Below are positions 48,662 to 58,340 of a DNA stretch of 64,000 nucleotides, piece after piece. The translations under genes and the position numbers were made by a program. The notes below the pieces were generated by a model. It was not told the DNA's origin. It was given only the letters and a program-made list of their open reading frames with translations, and ran no database searches. The stretch comes from Clostridia bacterium (lineage in GTDB: Bacteria > Bacteroidota > Bacteroidia > Bacteroidales > 4484-276), in contig SABY01000007.1 of assembly GCA_009928785.1 (NCBI GenBank), forward strand, positions 1 through 64,000. Reading direction: 5' to 3'. The number at the start of each line of letters is the position of its first letter. The stretch's first letter is position 1.

Positions 48662-49366
48662 TTATCCGGTCGTAACTTTGGTTGATAAAAGACTGGGTGT
48701 GGCCGGGGGCATGGGTGGCACGGGAATCATGGGTGTTACCGGTAATACACCGGCCGCCAATTCACCCGGATGCATATGCGTATTAAATGTTTGTACCATC
48801 TGGTTAAGATATTGTAACAGATTATCACCAAAAACCAATGGGTGGGTTGCATTCTCGATCAGCTCGATCAATGGTGCTTCTATAACCACTTTTAAATTAG
48901 CCTGAATTTTTATTTTGCCCGACTGTGCTTCAATGGTCATGATATTGCTACCATTTTTATCGCTAAGGGTGAGCACTTCGGAATCATCATTAAAACTAAT
49001 CATGAGACCTGTTTCTGTTCTCATGATACGGAGGGAAGGTGTGGCTTGGCTACCCTGTTCATTTTCAGGCAACTCATCATCGGCCCAGAATCCACCTGTC
49101 CAGATCGCATAGGAGGGATCACCTCCTTCAAACTCCACCCAGACACCAGCGCCAGGTTCAGGGATGGAATACAATCCAACATTATTCCCGGCATAAGGCA
49201 AACAAGGCATAGCCCACACTTCCAGCTCATTCAGTACTGCGGGCACCTGGACCTTTACCCTACCCCGGCTAGTAGGATCATTATTATCCGTTACCAAACC
49301 ACGGTACTTGCCAAAAAACCTGTTCCTTGTCCATTCCAATAATTGTTGCGCTAACTGTTCGTCCAT
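48662..49366 (-). CDS. gp5/gpV-like spike (OB-fold) baseplate protein
   Basis: RNRFFGKYRGLVTDNNDPTSRGRVKVQVPAV...CLPYAGNNVGLYSIPEPGAGVWVEFEGGDPSYAIWTGGFW. Confidence 0.88.
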   Translation of the reverse strand: MDEQLAQQLLEWTRNRFFGKYRGLVTDNNDPTSRGRVKVQVPAVLNELEVWAMPCLPYAGNNVGLYSIPEPGAGVWVEFEGGDPSYAIWTGGFWADDELPENEQGSQATPSLRIMRTETGLMISFNDDSEVLTLSDKNGSNIMTIEAQSGKIKIQANLKVVIEAPLIELIENATHPLVFGDNLLQYLNQMVQTFNTHMHPGELAAGVLPVTPMIPVPPMPPATPSLLSTKVTTG

Positions 49367-49397
49367 TTTTTATAATCTCTTTCTTATTTACCAAGTA

Positions 49398-50465
49398 TTA
49401 ATTGCCCCAGGCATTTCTTTCCAGTTCTAGGTCCATGACGTGTCCCACAGCGTCAATTTTATGTTTTACACCGGTCACATAATATTTACCGCTATGGCGG
49501 CTTCCGGCACCCTGCATCTCAACAATAGTGTGGAACCGTACTATATTGCAAAGCCGGTGCAGGCTGGTCTGGCAAGTGGCTTTGATAAACCATTGGGCAT
49601 CCCTTAACGCTCCCCTGCTTCTTGCTTCCATAGCCCCTGCATCATCAACCGCGGGCGCCAGTTGTATGGTTTGTGGTTCGGCTCCATTCAACTCCGACAA
49701 TCCGGTGGTACCCAGAATCGTATCTTCCAGGACAGACTGTCCGCCAATGACAGTCTTGGTTCGCAGATTGAGTTGCCTTCCTTCTGTCCTGGATGGCCTG
49801 GTTGAATCGGCATTTACACGCAGCAGATCGATATTGTTATTTTCATTGTTTACAATTAAGGTGTTTGCCGGTTCACCCTCCACGCTACGTGGCCGGAAAT
49901 GACCTGTTGCAATTCCTACTCCTGAATAAGTAATCCAAAAATGAAATCCATTACGGCGGGCCAGGTTTCTTAACAAGCTAAGGTCAGATTCCCGTTGAAC
50001 ATGACTGTGATTCTCTTCGCTGTGAGCAGAATCAGCCGTGGACTCCACATCTGCAGTCATTTGATTGCGGCCGGAAATGATGGTTGTTGCGATTTCAGCA
50101 TCCGTTCCGGAATCGGTAATCTGATAATTTGGGGTATGATCCAGCGTATGCCCCGTATCTTCTCCTTCAATAATCAATGATGATCCGGATCCGCCATGTT
50201 TAAGTTGTGATTGCTGCTGGGTAACCGGCCCTTTTACCAGGCAAACGAGGTCATCATTTACATTGGCCATCACACTTAAAATAATATCAGGAGCTGTATC
50301 TACCTCAATGGTTTGTGCAATATCACCGTCACAAACATCAACCGAAAAATTCAGTTTATAGGTAGTGTTTTGATCCATTTTTTCATATACTTCAACACTG
50401 CTCACATTTTGAGTGAGGCTTTCGTTGGGGATATCATCTATACAAATCAACACATCTAAACCCAT
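49398..50465 (-). CDS. Phage late control D / VgrG gp27-like hub protein
   Basis: 355 aa; RESDLSLLRNLARRNGFHFWITYSGVGIATGHFRP, GKYYVTGVKHKIDAVGHVMDLELERNAWG. Confidence 0.87.
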   Translation of the reverse strand: MGLDVLICIDDIPNESLTQNVSSVEVYEKMDQNTTYKLNFSVDVCDGDIAQTIEVDTAPDIILSVMANVNDDLVCLVKGPVTQQQSQLKHGGSGSSLIIEGEDTGHTLDHTPNYQITDSGTDAEIATTIISGRNQMTADVESTADSAHSEENHSHVQRESDLSLLRNLARRNGFHFWITYSGVGIATGHFRPRSVEGEPANTLIVNNENNNIDLLRVNADSTRPSRTEGRQLNLRTKTVIGGQSVLEDTILGTTGLSELNGAEPQTIQLAPAVDDAGAMEARSRGALRDAQWFIKATCQTSLHRLCNIVRFHTIVEMQGAGSRHSGKYYVTGVKHKIDAVGHVMDLELERNAWGN

Positions 50466-50468
50466 TGG

Positions 50469-50741
50469 CTATAATTTATTTGGAATTGCAATTTCTGATT
50501 GTTCACTTAATGCTTCCGGCAACATAGTATCATTGGCTTCGGCAATACGCCAGAATCCTGCAGGGTCGTTACAATAGAGGGATGCCAGGTGGTCGGTGCG
50601 CTGACCTTGTTTTAGCAAGTGGAAGCCTTTAATACTTTGTTGGGGTTTATCGGGAGCAGCTACCACCTTAACAACTCTACCCTGTTGATCGGTAACTTCG
50701 TACTGCGTTGCATTTTTATACCTGCTTTTATCTGTAAACAT
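50469..50741 (-). CDS. LysM-like / tail protein X-like eCIS protein
   Basis: 90 aa; FHLLKQGQRTDHLASLYCNDPAGFWRIAEANDTMLPEALSEQSEIAIPNKL. Confidence 0.8.
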   Translation of the reverse strand: MFTDKSRYKNATQYEVTDQQGRVVKVVAAPDKPQQSIKGFHLLKQGQRTDHLASLYCNDPAGFWRIAEANDTMLPEALSEQSEIAIPNKL

Positions 50742-50759
50742 TTTTATTCTATTTGAAAA

Positions 50760-51497
50760 TTAAAATGGGAGCATGCCGAGAATAGATTCTACGCTATTGG
50801 CAATATTGGCAGCGGCGAGCACCTCTTTTTGCTTGCGTGTAAAGTTGAATGCCGTAATGGCAATTTCTTCGCTCAGTTTGCGGTTACAACTCGGAAAATC
50901 CCTAGGCGTCAATATTTTCAGGCCGATGTTTACTTTGGCCCGGATGGGATATAACAAAGGGGAATAGGCCTGCTCCTCAACGGAAAACGAGGTAAGTCTT
51001 ACTGGCACAATTCGCCCCGGCCCCCAAACAAACAACACAACAGGTACTGTACCTCGTGGAACAGGCTGAACGCCGCCGGTATTGGCACTTCCACCCAAAG
51101 AACCTGAAATGGATCCTAATAAACCTCCCAGCAAGCTATCACCCTGTGGATATAAAAGCATTTCCATGGCAGCAATTCGGTCGGCCACTCCCGAAATAAA
51201 TGCGACAGGGTGAGCTGCTGGATTTTCCAAAGCATCTGTAGCATCCAGTTCCAAGGCAAGTGAAAAGCTCTCCGGCGGATCAAAGGGTTGGGCAGTATTG
51301 GATGCATCATTACCTGTGGAGGAATCTCCACCTGATGCACCACTACCATTTTGTTGCCACACCTCTAATGTACGTGTCATTGCTTCCGGGTTGTACTGGA
51401 AAATGATGACATTCGGAATAGGTCCGATAAAGCGCTCAGAGAATTCGATGAGAGCGCCTTTTAGGAGTTTAGGAGAGCGGGAATAACCGGTAGGCAT
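50760..51497 (-). CDS. Contractile injection system tube-type protein (Afp7/CIS_tube-like)
   Basis: 245 aa; LKGALIEFSERFIGPIPNVIIFQYNPEAMTRTLEVW; VRLTSFSVEEQAYSPLLYPIRAKVNIGLKIL. Confidence 0.82.
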   Translation of the reverse strand: MPTGYSRSPKLLKGALIEFSERFIGPIPNVIIFQYNPEAMTRTLEVWQQNGSGASGGDSSTGNDASNTAQPFDPPESFSLALELDATDALENPAAHPVAFISGVADRIAAMEMLLYPQGDSLLGGLLGSISGSLGGSANTGGVQPVPRGTVPVVLFVWGPGRIVPVRLTSFSVEEQAYSPLLYPIRAKVNIGLKILTPRDFPSCNRKLSEEIAITAFNFTRKQKEVLAAANIANSVESILGMLPF

Positions 51498-51666
51498 AAA
51501 TTTTTAGATAAGAAGAAATATTACTATATAAAACATTATTTTATTTCATTATATACTTGATAAATATTCTAAACAATTTCAGTGTTTTACATTCCGATTT
51601 TTTACTAAAAACCTCCTTTTTAGCACATTCTAAGTTACTAAAAAGCATATAATTGGTCTTAAGTGT

Positions 51667-52872
51667 TTACTTGCTGGAACATGTTACTGTGAATTGGGCG
51701 GTATGATAGAAGGTATTGTACCCAAGGTTGCTTCTCTCGAGCCACAATGCTGCATCATAGGCATAACTAATATATGCCGAAAAAAAGGATTTGAAACTTG
51801 AATTTGAATCAAATTGATATTCATCACCGAGAGTTACACTAAATACACCCGACCATGAATCTCCATTAACAGTGGCAAGTCCTTTGACGTTTAGATCCCC
51901 TCCGCCATAGGCATAAAGCATGTTCTCGTCACCCCACGGATTCCACCATCTTATGTTGGATGATTTATCACTTATACCCCCATGGAAAATTGTAATTGGT
52001 ATCTCTACAAGAGAACCAGTCCTCTTTGGCACAATCTCGGCAATTTCATTGCAAATTTTCTCGCTAGCATGTTCCTTCACCTCGCTGATATCGGAAGGGT
52101 TGGGTATATAAGCCGTAGGTCCTTTTTTATCAAGAAAGTACTGCAGAAGATTCGATGCAAAGTTGAACTCCTTGGTTCGCCAACTGGTTATCTCACTACT
52201 GCATGCTGCACGTGCGGAGGATTCATCAAATGGCTTATTTTTCTCAACCATTTCCGGATGATCATCGAACATTCGCTGTAAAGAAGATTTCTTGCTACTT
52301 GCTTGCTGTAATACGTGCGTTAACTCATGCCCTAACAAATGTTTCCCCTCACCGGAATTTGGATTGTACTGCCCTTCATTAAAATAAATATCGCTCCCAT
52401 GTGTAAATGCTTTTGCTTGAATCCCCTTGCTCATTTCAGAGGCCTTGCCACCTGTATGCACCCGTATACGGGAAAAATCAGTGCTGAATGCATTTTCCAT
52501 AAAACTCTTTGTTCCTTGTGGCAAGGGTGATCCTCCACCTTTTGTTGAATTTAAAGATGTGGCAAATGAAGATGAAACTTGTATGCCGGAATTTCCATTT
52601 TCAGTTTTGCGCATCAATGGGGGGGGGGTCTTTTCCTTTTCTTCACAATGTGTGCATTTTCTTTGCAGCGATTTTCCTATTAAACCGGTTACAGGTTTAA
52701 CTGTTTCGTTTGATGACATACGCATTAACCGGTCAGCCATGGCATCGGCTTCTTGTTCATAGATATCGCCTGGCTCATTGATGGTGAGTTTTGGCTGCAC
52801 CATGGGTTTTGTCTTGCTGAGCTGAAGAATTGGTTTTATGGACAGATTGTTTCTATTATACATGGAAATCAT
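51667..52872 (-). CDS. DUF4157 (eCIS core) protein with uncharacterised C-terminal domain; putative cargo
   Basis: EPGDIYEQEADAMADRLM, LQRKCTHCEEKEK, SFMENAFSTDFSRIRVHTGGKA..., GKHLLGHELTHVLQQ (HExxH); about 200-aa unrelated C-terminus. Confidence 0.85.
   Translation of the reverse strand: MISMYNRNNLSIKPILQLSKTKPMVQPKLTINEPGDIYEQEADAMADRLMRMSSNETVKPVTGLIGKSLQRKCTHCEEKEKTPPPLMRKTENGNSGIQVSSSFATSLNSTKGGGSPLPQGTKSFMENAFSTDFSRIRVHTGGKASEMSKGIQAKAFTHGSDIYFNEGQYNPNSGEGKHLLGHELTHVLQQASSKKSSLQRMFDDHPEMVEKNKPFDESSARAACSSEITSWRTKEFNFASNLLQYFLDKKGPTAYIPNPSDISEVKEHASEKICNEIAEIVPKRTGSLVEIPITIFHGGISDKSSNIRWWNPWGDENMLYAYGGGDLNVKGLATVNGDSWSGVFSVTLGDEYQFDSNSSFKSFFSAYISYAYDAALWLERSNLGYNTFYHTAQFTVTCSSK
52619..52628 (-). 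repeat. Homopolymer tract (C)10 on coding strand
   Basis: GACCCCCCCCCCATTGATGCGC encodes TPPPLMR in the linker before the DUF4157 domain. Confidence 0.85.
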
Positions 52873-53122
52873 GTTATCATATAAACTACATGAATGTAAA
52901 TCATCAAAATCAGATAATTATCAATAGCTTTCAATCGGAAGGAGAATAATTGAAATATTTTGCCTGGAAAAATATTAATTATGATAAAAAAACAACCTCA
53001 TCTTTGCCATTTACCGCTTGAACTCAGTTATTGTTAAATCCTTTAATGAATGGACTCATCTAATTTTTATTTGGTTCATTTTATTCACACCAACCTACGG
53101 GATGCGTGGAGCCACGGCCTCA

Positions 53123-54712
53123 TCAGAAGGTCAGATGCCAGTGATTGCCCTCGTCCAATCTTTGTGCTCCATGCCTGGTAATAATTGGCTGCACAAGGAG
53201 CCGGTGCAGGTTGTTCAAATTTAAGATTCGAAAATCCAGCGTGTTGCCGATCCTGTGTGTTTTGTGCGGCGATGTCCAGTTTCCGTTGATGTCGAAGATT
53301 CCTCCGTGTTCGAGGCTCAGATCATTGTAACCCAAGAGAGGCCAATTGGCCAGCGCCAACTGAAGTTGCTGTAGTTGGGTCAACGTTAGTCCTTGCATAT
53401 TCGGTGCGGCCGGATTTGCCAGCTGGGTGGCCATCTGCTGATTCGTCAGTGGCGGGGTCTGCGGTGCAGGTATAGGTGGAGCAACTGGTAGCCCACCGGG
53501 TGGCACCGGTGGTTGCTGGAGCTGGTTAATCATCTGCTGGATGATCGGCAAAGCATTGACGGGGATCGCTACAAAATCTGTAGCAATTGCCAGTAGCGCT
53601 ACATTCGTCGCTGGTAGGGCAAAATGGTTGCTCTGGTGGTTGGTTGTGACCCCAACGAGATTATAAGCGGGGTCGGTTCCGAGTTGCTGAAGATTCTGCA
53701 CACTCACGTCGATATCGCACTGACCCTGCGCTGCCCCCTGCGTTACGATGATCCGCTCTGTTCCACTGACAATCCCGGCTGTATACGTGGCAGTAGCATT
53801 GCCATTCTGATCAGCCACTGCCACCGTTGGCAGCACCCTACCAAGTGGACGGTTGGCCGCATGGTCGTGCCCGCCGGAGTTTTGAATTGGCTGCACCACG
53901 ATCACTAAGTTGCTGTTTGGAGGGGCACCTTGGATCGAAAGTGCTGTCGTTTGGTTGCCAGCCGTGCCGTTCGGCGTGACTTGAGCCGCCTGCGGGGTTA
54001 CGGTGAGCAACAGTGGTGCCACTGGAACAGGCGCAGTATTTTGGGGTTGAGGTGCCTGTTGTCGCTGTAGCGAGGGGTCAGAAGTGGAGAAATCAACCTC
54101 TGGGAGTTGCCTAACGTAGCCAACAAGCTGCGGAGCGGCTCTCTGCTGCACAGTATGTGTTAACTCATGTGCCAATAAATGTTTGCCAGTATCAGAATTT
54201 GGCTGATATTCTCCAATCCTAAAATAAATATCATTGCTAAGTGTAAAAGCTTTGGCATTGATTCCCTTGCTCATTTCAGTTGCCTGGCTATCGGTATGCA
54301 CGCGAACTGATGAAAAACCAGTGCTGAATGCATTTTCCATAAAACTCTTTGTTCCCTGCGGCAATGGTGAACCTCCACCTTTTGATGCATTTAAAGATGA
54401 GGCAAATGAAGATGAAACTTGCATGCCGGAATTTCCATTTACAGCTTTACGCATCAAAGGCTTTTTTTTCTTTTCCTCTTCTTCACAATGTGTGCATTTT
54501 CTTTGCAGAGAGGCACCTATTAATCCGGTTACCGGTTTTACTCTTTCATTTGCAGACATTCGCATTACCCGGTCAGCCATGGCATCTGCTTCCTGTTCAT
54601 ATTTATCACCAGGTTCATTGACGGTGAGTTTTGGCTGCACGGAAACTTTTGACTTTCTAAAAGTCATAAGGTAATCTGTTGCCGGATTGGTTTTATGTAA
54701 AAGTGAATTCAT
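53123..54712 (-). CDS. DUF4157 (eCIS core) protein with C-terminal LAS-type (M15/M74-like) metallopeptidase signature; putative cargo
   Basis: Same N-terminal module as 51667..52872, GKHLLAHELTHTVQQ; C-terminus SPHKTHRIGNTLDFRI...EGNHWHLTF gives HxxxxxxD...HxH. Confidence 0.85.
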   Translation of the reverse strand: MNSLLHKTNPATDYLMTFRKSKVSVQPKLTVNEPGDKYEQEADAMADRVMRMSANERVKPVTGLIGASLQRKCTHCEEEEKKKKPLMRKAVNGNSGMQVSSSFASSLNASKGGGSPLPQGTKSFMENAFSTGFSSVRVHTDSQATEMSKGINAKAFTLSNDIYFRIGEYQPNSDTGKHLLAHELTHTVQQRAAPQLVGYVRQLPEVDFSTSDPSLQRQQAPQPQNTAPVPVAPLLLTVTPQAAQVTPNGTAGNQTTALSIQGAPPNSNLVIVVQPIQNSGGHDHAANRPLGRVLPTVAVADQNGNATATYTAGIVSGTERIIVTQGAAQGQCDIDVSVQNLQQLGTDPAYNLVGVTTNHQSNHFALPATNVALLAIATDFVAIPVNALPIIQQMINQLQQPPVPPGGLPVAPPIPAPQTPPLTNQQMATQLANPAAPNMQGLTLTQLQQLQLALANWPLLGYNDLSLEHGGIFDINGNWTSPHKTHRIGNTLDFRILNLNNLHRLLVQPIITRHGAQRLDEGNHWHLTF

Positions 54713-54715
54713 CTT

Positions 54716-54952
54716 TTATAATGATGCCAATTTTATCTGTTGAATGATTTGTTCAGCAATACGATCAGCCATTTGCGTTGTATCATTTGTTATTGTGCTT
54801 TGCAACTGTACCCTTATTTCAGGGATGTGCTTATTGCCGGAATTTTCAGGAACAGTATCAGCCAACCTTTCAGCTACCTGCCTGCCCAAGCCGATTGCTT
54901 CTTCATTATTTTTGCCGGGCATCCGTATTTGCAATTCATCTATCTGGATCAT
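54716..54952 (-). CDS. Small eCIS-associated protein (78 aa)
   Basis: MIQIDELQIRMPGKNNEEAIGLGRQVAERLAD...; 4-bp overlap with the ATPase gene suggests translational coupling. Confidence 0.75.
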   Translation of the reverse strand: MIQIDELQIRMPGKNNEEAIGLGRQVAERLADTVPENSGNKHIPEIRVQLQSTITNDTTQMADRIAEQIIQQIKLASL

Positions 54953-57063
54953 ATCGCATGTGTGAAATTTTGATGTACCTCCTTACCAAGTCCTCTTCCT
55001 TCTTTGGCAAGTTCTCTTTCCAGCCCTGCCAGTATATGAGAAATATTGATTGGGATTTTTCCTTTGCGGGCCATAAACAATGCGGATAAGACAGACTGTT
55101 TGATCTGGGCCCCGGTTATTTCCGTTAATACCGACAAGCGTGCTAATTCTTCATCAAGCCCGGATAATGTTTTATCACCTGCCATTTCTCCAATGATCTT
55201 TCTCCAGATGATTAGCCGTTGTGCAGCATCCGGTTTTGGAAATTCAAGGATAAAGCGCAATCGCCTTGTAAACCCATTATCAATATTCGATTTTTTATTA
55301 CTGGCAAGTATTACGATGCCGGGATAGGATTCGATGGCCTGCAACAGGTAATTGGTATCAGTATTGGCATAGCGGTCATGTGCATCTTTAATATCGGTTC
55401 TTTTGCCAAAAAGCGAATCGGCTTCATCGAAAAGTAAAACCACATTCATATTTTTTGCCCTGGACAAAATACGTTCAATATTTTTTGAACTTTCGCCAAT
55501 ATATTTACTCACCACATTTGAAAGGTCTATGCGAAACAGGTCTAACTGCAAAGTGGTGGCTATAACCTGCGCTGCCATTGTTTTGCCTGTTCCGGGGCTA
55601 CCGGCAAATAATCCAATCAGGCTCCTGCCTTGTGGGAATAGACGCTTTACATTTGGCTGTTCCCAAAACAATACCCTCTCTGTTGCTTCGAAGATAAAGT
55701 CTTCAATACCTTTCCTGGTATAATCAGGCAAAACCAAATCATCAAATGTAAACGTACCGGGCATTCGTTGCGCAAGGTTTCCTAACCTGCGACCCGAATC
55801 AGCCCGAAGCTCTTCATAAGCAACGGCTATAGTCGGGGTCATTTTCTTTCCGATAGAAACGATCTGCCCGACAGTGCTTTCATGCCGTAAAACCATATCT
55901 TTCATTCCGGCTTTTGGCCAACCAACTGATAAGGGCACATGACTGCGCCATAATTTAAGCCTTTCATTGTATGCTATTTGCGGAAGAACAATACGGAGGT
56001 CAAGGAAGTTATTGTTTGCCATGAGCGAATCATCAGATTCTCCGATTACGAATTGCAGATCAACAGAAAGTATATTGGCTGGCCAATAACGTTCGGGCAT
56101 TGATTCTCCGTACCAGGCAATTGCAGCATTTGAAAGGAAAGATTGCCGCTGTGCCAGCATGTAAACCAGTGGCCATCGGTTTTCGGCTATCCTGTCGGCA
56201 TTAATGGCCAAAAGTGGCAGCCCAAACTTTTTGCATATTATGGCTGCAAAACTTTTCCGTCCAGATCCTTCGGCGCCCTCAATGAAGACCCGCAGCTTGT
56301 TTTGCGGGTGCCCATTTAATATCCTTTTTATATCATCAGACAGTTTCCGCACCTGCCAGTTTGAAAGCGGTTTTTTCACAGATTGAATATTAGCAAAACT
56401 GATCAGGGCATCATCAATTCCATCCATACCCAGAATCCAGTTTTTGATAAAAGGGTCACATTCCAGCCTGGCAGGATCACCCTGCATAGAAACTGTTTCC
56501 CTCATCAACCCCCAAGTTTTTAAGGGTGAATTGGCCGGTAAAATAATGGAGTGACCATAACCAAATAGCCTTGCTACCAGCGATTCTGTTACATACCCCC
56601 TTGCTGAATTATCCTGCAAATAGGCAAACACTCTGCCTAGGTTCGGCTCAATGTTTATTGAAAGGCATGCGTGCAGTATGTCAGTTTCCAATCGGTTTAA
56701 CCCGAAAGTACGCGCAAGGACATTTATCCGTAAATCTGTATTGTCAAACAATGCCTGTTCGGTTTCATTTAATGAATACAGGATTTCCTTCATTTCAGCA
56801 TCCTTTTCATACCACTCTTTTTCCAAAACAGGATTATCTCTGTCAGATAAATACCCATCCACTTCAGTATGTGCATTAAATTCACCATTCTTGTTCCCCG
56901 TAACATCAGTCCAGATTTTACGAAGCCAGAAAACACGCCTGTAAGATAACAGCCTGACCCTTTTTAAAATAAGACCGGCTAAAACAATTGAGCCATTGCC
57001 AATTTCTACAGATTCTTTATGTTCGAGTGTATCAATCAATCCGAATTGATTAAATTTTATCAA
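54949..57063 (-). CDS. AAA+ ATPase of the eCIS (Afp15-like)
   Basis: 704 aa; LIGLFAGSPGTGKTMAAQVIAT (Walker A), NVVLLFDEADSLFGKRTDIKDAHDRYANTDTNYLLQAIESYPGIVILASNKKSNIDNGFTRRLRFILEF. Confidence 0.93.
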   Translation of the reverse strand: MIKFNQFGLIDTLEHKESVEIGNGSIVLAGLILKRVRLLSYRRVFWLRKIWTDVTGNKNGEFNAHTEVDGYLSDRDNPVLEKEWYEKDAEMKEILYSLNETEQALFDNTDLRINVLARTFGLNRLETDILHACLSINIEPNLGRVFAYLQDNSARGYVTESLVARLFGYGHSIILPANSPLKTWGLMRETVSMQGDPARLECDPFIKNWILGMDGIDDALISFANIQSVKKPLSNWQVRKLSDDIKRILNGHPQNKLRVFIEGAEGSGRKSFAAIICKKFGLPLLAINADRIAENRWPLVYMLAQRQSFLSNAAIAWYGESMPERYWPANILSVDLQFVIGESDDSLMANNNFLDLRIVLPQIAYNERLKLWRSHVPLSVGWPKAGMKDMVLRHESTVGQIVSIGKKMTPTIAVAYEELRADSGRRLGNLAQRMPGTFTFDDLVLPDYTRKGIEDFIFEATERVLFWEQPNVKRLFPQGRSLIGLFAGSPGTGKTMAAQVIATTLQLDLFRIDLSNVVSKYIGESSKNIERILSRAKNMNVVLLFDEADSLFGKRTDIKDAHDRYANTDTNYLLQAIESYPGIVILASNKKSNIDNGFTRRLRFILEFPKPDAAQRLIIWRKIIGEMAGDKTLSGLDEELARLSVLTEITGAQIKQSVLSALFMARKGKIPINISHILAGLERELAKEGRGLGKEVHQNFTHAI

Positions 57064-57070
57064 CCATTAA

Positions 57071-58339
57071 TTAAGTTATTGTGATCCAGTTCGGTTCTGA
57101 TTCGATGCCCCTTATCATTATTCTCAGTGGGGCCTGCCCGGCAGGAATCCCGGTTGGAACCTGTAATTCGATAGTAGTGGCACTGGATATTTTGAATTGA
57201 CCTTGAGACAAGGTTACCGCCGCAGACAATATGAGTTTTGTTTCCCCGATATATACCAGGATATCATCATCAACTAAATCAGGATTTTGAAATATATTGC
57301 AAGTGACTCTGAATGCACCACCTCCCAGATCAGTTATTAAACTAATGCGCGGCATTACAGAAAAAGGAAACTGGTTGGAAACATGATTAAATGTTTTTAT
57401 AGTTCCGTTTGGTAAGGTTTTTTGTTCTGTGATACTAAGCTGTGCAGCATAGAGTCCAGGAATAATATCAACCGGGGTTAAAGCAGTTTTAAGCACTGCA
57501 GTAGGCTGTACAGTAATATTCAACTGGTTTTCAGAAACCAGGGTAAGCAACCAAGATACATCGGTAACTGCTGGCTCCGACCATAGTGGACTTATTAGTA
57601 ACAGTTGAATTGTGCCGCCATTGAAACTAGTTCCAAAAAAACTAACCACACTGCCAATGGGTGCGGGTGCTACAAAAGCTGGCGGGGCCTGTGCCGGTTG
57701 AATTTTTACCTGTCTTGCCATTAATTCCCCCGGTAAAGTATATTCTATTGTGTTTTCGCTTGAAGTAATTTGTGGAGCACCACGGGTAAAAATAAAATTA
57801 CCATACGACAGAACCCTACCTGCATAAGATAATTGCTTTTCAGGTTCAAGGAATACTGCCGATACTTCATAATAAGCAGAAAGCCTTACCGGTGATTCCG
57901 CGGCAGCCCAATACTGCACCGATTCACTTGGCGAAAGCGTTTGAAGTGTAACTTTTAAATTGATCTTTTTACCTGAAGGAGTTATTTTGATTTCTGAATG
58001 ATCATGCAAAGCCTTCATCGCTACACTCATCAGGTTTTGTTCATCATAGGCATCTTCCTCATTGTTTTGATTGGTGCTATTGGCCGACAATTGGTAAAAC
58101 AAATTAAGAGCCATGGGAGTATAATTTACAGGTGGAATGTCTTTACCAGGGGCAGGAAAATTTTTATAATGACTACTTTCCTGCGTGTGAAACAAATAAA
58201 ACCCGATTCCGCTATGCTGGTCTCTGAGCAACTCAGGCAACACTTTTAATGTTGGCGGCCAGTTACCGGTATCATCCACAGCCTTTTGGATTATAGCTAT
58301 AATAGTTTCAGTGATCTCTTTTAATGAAGTGTATTCCAT
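57071..58339 (-). CDS. DUF4255/Pvc16-like (tail terminator/cap family) protein
   Basis: YTSLKEITETIIAIIQKAVDD..., YTPMALNLFYQLSAN, DEQNLMSVAMKALHDHSEI; Ig-like C-terminal half. Confidence 0.82.
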   Translation of the reverse strand: MEYTSLKEITETIIAIIQKAVDDTGNWPPTLKVLPELLRDQHSGIGFYLFHTQESSHYKNFPAPGKDIPPVNYTPMALNLFYQLSANSTNQNNEEDAYDEQNLMSVAMKALHDHSEIKITPSGKKINLKVTLQTLSPSESVQYWAAAESPVRLSAYYEVSAVFLEPEKQLSYAGRVLSYGNFIFTRGAPQITSSENTIEYTLPGELMARQVKIQPAQAPPAFVAPAPIGSVVSFFGTSFNGGTIQLLLISPLWSEPAVTDVSWLLTLVSENQLNITVQPTAVLKTALTPVDIIPGLYAAQLSITEQKTLPNGTIKTFNHVSNQFPFSVMPRISLITDLGGGAFRVTCNIFQNPDLVDDDILVYIGETKLILSAAVTLSQGQFKISSATTIELQVPTGIPAGQAPLRIMIRGIESEPNWITIT

Positions 58340-58340
58340 G

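Noticed and set aside
51667-52270. Colicin M-like toxin domain, prompted by GDEYQFD
   Set aside because: Only a short stretch resembles the motif; the surrounding residues do not fit well enough to claim it.
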